DNA from: Beroe forskalii
Taxonomy: Eukaryota > Ctenophora > Nuda > Beroida > Beroidae
DNA: 64,000 nucleotides
NCBI GenBank assembly: GCA_011033025.1
Contig: WFMF01000140.1
Span: forward strand, 124,001-188,000
Direction of reading: 5' to 3'
Part shown: one piece after another, positions 60,288 through 64,000 of the stretch
How the letters are laid out: every line of letters begins with the position of its first letter
How positions within the stretch are numbered: position 1 is the stretch's first letter
The notes under the pieces: model-generated
Seen by the model: the letters and a program-made list of their open reading frames with translations, nothing else
What the model was told of the DNA's origin: nothing
The model's database searches: none
Translations under genes and position numbers: made by a program

Positions 60288-62020
60288 CCTAACCAGACAC
60301 TGCATTATCTTAGGAAGACACTGCATTATCTTAGGAAGACACTGCATTATCTTTAGGAAGACACTGCATTATCTTAGGACAATACACTGCATTATCTTAG
60401 CCAGACACTGTATTATCTTAGGAAGACACTGCATTATCCAGACACTGCATTATCTTAGAAGACACTGCATTATCTTAGGAAGACACTGCATTATCTTAGG
60501 AAGACACTGCATTATCTTAGGAAGACACTGCATTATCTTAGCCAGACACTGTATTATCTTAGGAAGACACTGCATTATCTTAGGAAGACACTGCATTATC
60601 TTAGGAAGACACTGCATTATCTTAGGAAGACACTGCATTATCTTAACCAGACACTGTATTATCTTAGGAAATAATTTATTATCTTAAAGACACTGCATTA
60701 TCTTAGGAAGACACTGCATTATCTTAGGAAGACACTGCATTATCTTATCTTAGGAAGACACTGCATTATCTTAGGAAGACACTGCATTATCTTAGGAAGA
60801 CACTGCATTATCTTAGGAAGACACTGCATTATCTTAGAAGACACTGCATTATCTTAGGAAGACACTGCATTATCTTAGGAAGAACACTGTCCCCATTGGG
60901 TATTGGAAGAACCTTTCTGTACAAACTTATAACTGTTTTTATGGCACCGTATTACCTTAACCACATGACTTTCCGTGACTTGCAGTCAAATCGCGCGATG
61001 AAGGGACCAATAATTGGACCTGTTTACTGCCGATTCGTGAAAAATCGTACCCACACAGAATAGTTCATTTACAGTAGGTAAACCTGTTTTTGACCAATTT
61101 GACGTGTTTTTAAATCCAACTATACCTGTTTCCTGAACATGACGAGCTTGTCATCAGCGTTATCAGTCTTGCTCATTCTCTGCTGATGGAGGTCATTTAA
61201 CTCAGACTGCAGCTCTTGAGCTTTCTCCAGCAGCTCCTCTATGTCGTCCTCCGACATTGCTGGCTCTAGAAGGACTTTCTGAAGGAGAAAGTGGTGTTGA
61301 GTTATTCGAGCACTTTCTGGGGTAATAGTGTTGAGTTATTCAAGCACTTTCTGGGGGAATAGTGCTGAGTAATTCGAGCACTTTCTGGGGGAATAGTGCT
61401 GAGTAATTCGAGCACTTTCTGGGGGAATGTTGAGTTATTCGCAGTTCTAAGACATGGCCAGTTCTAGGAGCACAAGTTCAGCGCAAGGCCAAACTGAGCA
61501 AAAATTTTCGCTCAAATCCGCTCATTTTAAGTTTCGGGGTATTTGCAGTTCTAAGACATGGCCAGCTAGGGTTCTTAAGTGATAGTTCAAATGATAAATT
61601 TTTCAATTATGATACATTATTTTAAAGTGGCGTCAAATGAGTCAATTTCCAGACACATACCTGAACATTGCTGCACGATTTCTTCCTGTTTTCCAGTTCC
61701 TGGGAAGTTTCTCCTGACCAAATACTTGGTAGATTTGTATTCCTCCTCCAACTTTGACATCAACTTATCCACGCTCATGTTCTGCGACGCAGCCCGCAGA
61801 TCTGGGGGAGATGTGAGATCAAGAAATCTAACACGTGACCAGGGTACAACCAATGAGAGATAAAGAAATCTAACACGTGCCTAGGGTACAGCCAATGAGA
61901 GGTCAAGAAATCTAACGTGTGACTAGGATAAACAATCAAATCAAAGGAGATAGACAGTTTGTATCAACATTCGCCATATCAGCGGCCAGCAGCATTCAAT
62001 TGCCCTGAGATCTAGCTGAT
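60288..62020 (-). pseudogene. Second copy of the middle of IFT81 (exons 8 and 7)
   Basis: Collinear with about 51600-53330. It has the 21 bp minisatellite to 60890, an exon 8 copy at 61278-61126 (153 bp, open, GT-AG intact), extra decoy-acceptor repeats to 61440, and an exon 7 copy at 61801-61661 that is two bases short (141 instead of 143 bp, both losses in the TTCCTGGGAAGTTTCTCCTG stretch). Only two of the 42 bp units are present. It stops abruptly at a foldback element. Being upstream of the IFT81 start, it cannot belong to the same transcript. Confidence 0.85.
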
Positions 62021-62023
62021 TTT

Positions 62024-62724
62024 ATAGGGGCAGGGGTCTTCGGGTGTCGATGGCCAAAATGAGTTTTTGGTTAGAAATGATAGAGAGCATCTAGCTACCA
62101 GAAAACTTTGAATGAAAAACTATTTCTAGCCTGAGTTATGTGATTTGAAAAATCGAATTTGCCTCAATTACAGTGCGCGCGCGCGAACTAATCGTGATTT
62201 GACAAAAATGATCTTAAAAATCTATCTTCTCCCATTTTTGGAGAATCGTCCTGAAACTTTCAGATATGTTCTAGGGATTAAAATGAAGAGATTTGTTTAG
62301 TAGATTTTTGATTTAGGCCTTTAAACCGAAAATATTTGATTTTGAAATTTCGAACCCGCCAAAAATCATCAAAATTTGGCACCTATAAATTTCAAAATCG
62401 AATATTTTCGGTTTAAAGGCCTAAATCAAAAATCTACTAAACAAATCTCTTCATTTTAATCCCTAGAACATATCTGAAAGTTTCAGACGATCTCCAAAAA
62501 ATGTAGGAGGAGATAGATTTTTAAGATCATTTTGGCAAATCGCGATTAAAGTTCGCTCGCGTACTGTAATTACAGGCAAATCTAATTTTCAAAATCGCAT
62601 AACCCCAGGCTAGGAACAAGATTTTTTCATGCCGTAAAGTTTTTCTGGTAGCTAGATGCTCCTCTATCATTTCTAGCCAAAACCCATTTTGGCCATCGAC
62701 ACCCTGAAGACCCCCCCTGCCCCC
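62024..62724. mobile_element. 700 bp foldback element with arms of about 340 bp
   Basis: The left arm starts GGGGCAGGGGTCTTCGGGTG; the right arm ends CACCCTGAAGACCCCCCCTG then CCCC. Matching inner words include GGTTTAAAGGCCTAAATCAA and its inverse. The loop is short (near 62370). The arms differ at several sites. There is no coding capacity. Confidence 0.88.
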
Positions 62725-62734
62725 TTAGGGAGGG

Positions 62735-62870
62735 GTAGAACTTTGGCAAACTATGGCAAACTTTGGCAAACACTTTTTTGGCAAACTCCAAAAAAAGTGG
62801 AAGCATTTGTTAAAGTTTGCCAAAGTTTGCCAAAAATAAAAAACCTTTTTAGCCACTTTGGCAACACTTT
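62735..62870. repeat. TTTGGCAAAC repeats
   Basis: Short runs of CTTTGGCAAACTATGGCAAA and, beyond a spacer, the inverse GTTTGCCAAAGTTTGCCAAA, giving another hairpin. Confidence 0.7.
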
Positions 62871-63204
62871 AGGTACCCATAATATGCTTTTCAAAGATGC
62901 TGAATCGATTCCCAAGGTCTGTTTCACATTCTGATGTTACCCAGAAGCTGTAGCGGAGACCACATGCACATTAAATAGAGTAGAGGGCTACAGTAACAAA
63001 TACTATATTTCATTACCTCATAATTTAAGTCTTATGCATTCAAGTACTAAGTAGTCCGATCAAACTGTTGTATGAAGCCCTAAAACCGAAGCTTCCACAC
63101 TACATAAGTCTGATACTGCAGCATAAAATCAATAGTAAGGCCCCACCGTGACCATTGGGCAGTTTCCATGGATTCATGCAACATAACCCGACATGTTGAG
63201 AATG

Positions 63205-63935
63205 ATAATTTCCTAGTGAAGGTTAAGTGGAGCCGAGTGGAGGCTGTGTAGCAATGTGGAGCCTATTGAGGCTCTGAGGAGCCTAGTGAAGGCTGAGTGG
63301 ATCCCAGTGGGGGCTTTGTAGAGCCTAGTAGAAACTGTGTTGAGCCTAGTGAAGGCTGCGCGGAGCCTAGTGAAGGCTGAGCGGAGCCTAGTAGAAGCTG
63401 TGTGGAGCCTAGTGGCCCACAAGGCTCAACTCGGCCTCCACTCAGCCTTCACAAGTAGTTGAGGCTGCTTGGAGCCCAGTGGAGGTTGAGAGGAGGCTGT
63501 GTAGAGCCTAATGGAGGCTGTCTGGAGCCTAGTGGAGGCTTTGCAGAGCCCTTAGGCTCCACTAGGCTCCATTCAGCCTCCGACCACTCTACGATAGGCT
63601 CCACCCAGCCTTCACTAGTAGTGGAGGCTGTGTGGAGGTTGAGTTGAGGTTGAGTGGAGCCTAGAAGAGGCTGATTGGAGCCTGATTGGAGGGTGTGTGG
63701 AGCCTGGTGGAGGCTGGTTGGGGCCTAGTGGAGGCTGTGTGGAGCCTAGTGGAGGCTGGTTGGAGTCTATTGGAGGTTGTGTAGAGCCTAATGGAGGCTG
63801 TGTGAGTGTGTGAAGCCTATTGGAAGCTTTGTAGAGACTAGTGGTCCACTAGACTACACTCAGACTATGCTCCACTCAGCCTCCACGAGGCTCCATTCAG
63901 CCTCTACTGGGCTCCACACAGCCTCCATTGCGCAG
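63205..63935. repeat. GGAGCCTAGTGGAGGCTG repeats with inversions
   Basis: Some 30 imperfect copies of TGTGGAGCCTAGTGGAGGCT (about 21 bp). Three short blocks (63420-63450, 63550-63610, 63840-63920) hold the inverse (CCACTAGGCTCCA, CAGCCTCC). ORFs in this block are repeat by-products. Confidence 0.88.
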
Positions 63936-64000
63936 TTGTCGTTTTCAGCATCTGAAGTGCTCACTCAACTCAAATCATTGACAGGCCACCCTGTTAGACC

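Overview
The window is animal (metazoan) nuclear DNA. Its genes are split into many short exons with GT-AG introns, the introns are packed with minisatellites, and the three single-copy genes recognised by their exons are typical of animals with cilia. The species is not identifiable from the sequence; a non-model, probably marine, invertebrate is a guess. Every gene that could be assembled lies on the minus strand. One run of 100 N (60188-60287) marks an assembly gap, and parts of the window look like unpolished or alternative-haplotype sequence.

Layout, left to right. (1) 54-16334: an ankyrin plus armadillo repeat gene (ANKAR-like), 17 exons in one consistent reading phase, running off the left edge. 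(2) 17222-32865: a tandem array of six units of about 2.36-2.39 kb, each with one single-exon gene for a BTB/POZ protein of 522-533 residues followed by a spacer of about 0.8 kb. Copies 1, 5 and 6 are open, copy 2 has a 2-base frameshift, copies 3 and 4 have several indels. The spacer left of copy 1 is interrupted by a 1.7 kb insertion flanked by ATATTA and carrying two cloverleaf-like hairpin cassettes. (3) 34011-41833: a protein kinase of the STK16 family, eight exons found, first coding exon not found. (4) 42.8-45.9 kb: no convincing gene, but several foldback elements. (5) 45998-59021: a complete 16-exon IFT81 gene predicted to encode 668 residues. (6) 60288-62020: a second copy of the middle of IFT81 (exons 8 and 7 and their introns) right of the gap, then a 700 bp foldback element and low-complexity repeats.

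Two patterns stand out. In the BTB array the N-terminal half is nearly invariant while single codons in the C-terminal half differ completely between copies (for example AGA, GAG, TTG, TGG, TTT at one site). This suggests a family of adaptors diversifying its ligand-binding surface. Second, in all three intron-containing genes many intronic minisatellites begin exactly at a splice junction, and several carry the junction itself, so real splice sites sit beside rows of near-identical decoys.

Functionally, IFT81 is a core intraflagellar transport subunit, STK16 is a membrane-associated Ser/Thr kinase, ANKAR is little characterised, and BTB proteins are commonly Cullin-3 adaptors. Nothing in the sequence shows that these neighbours work together.
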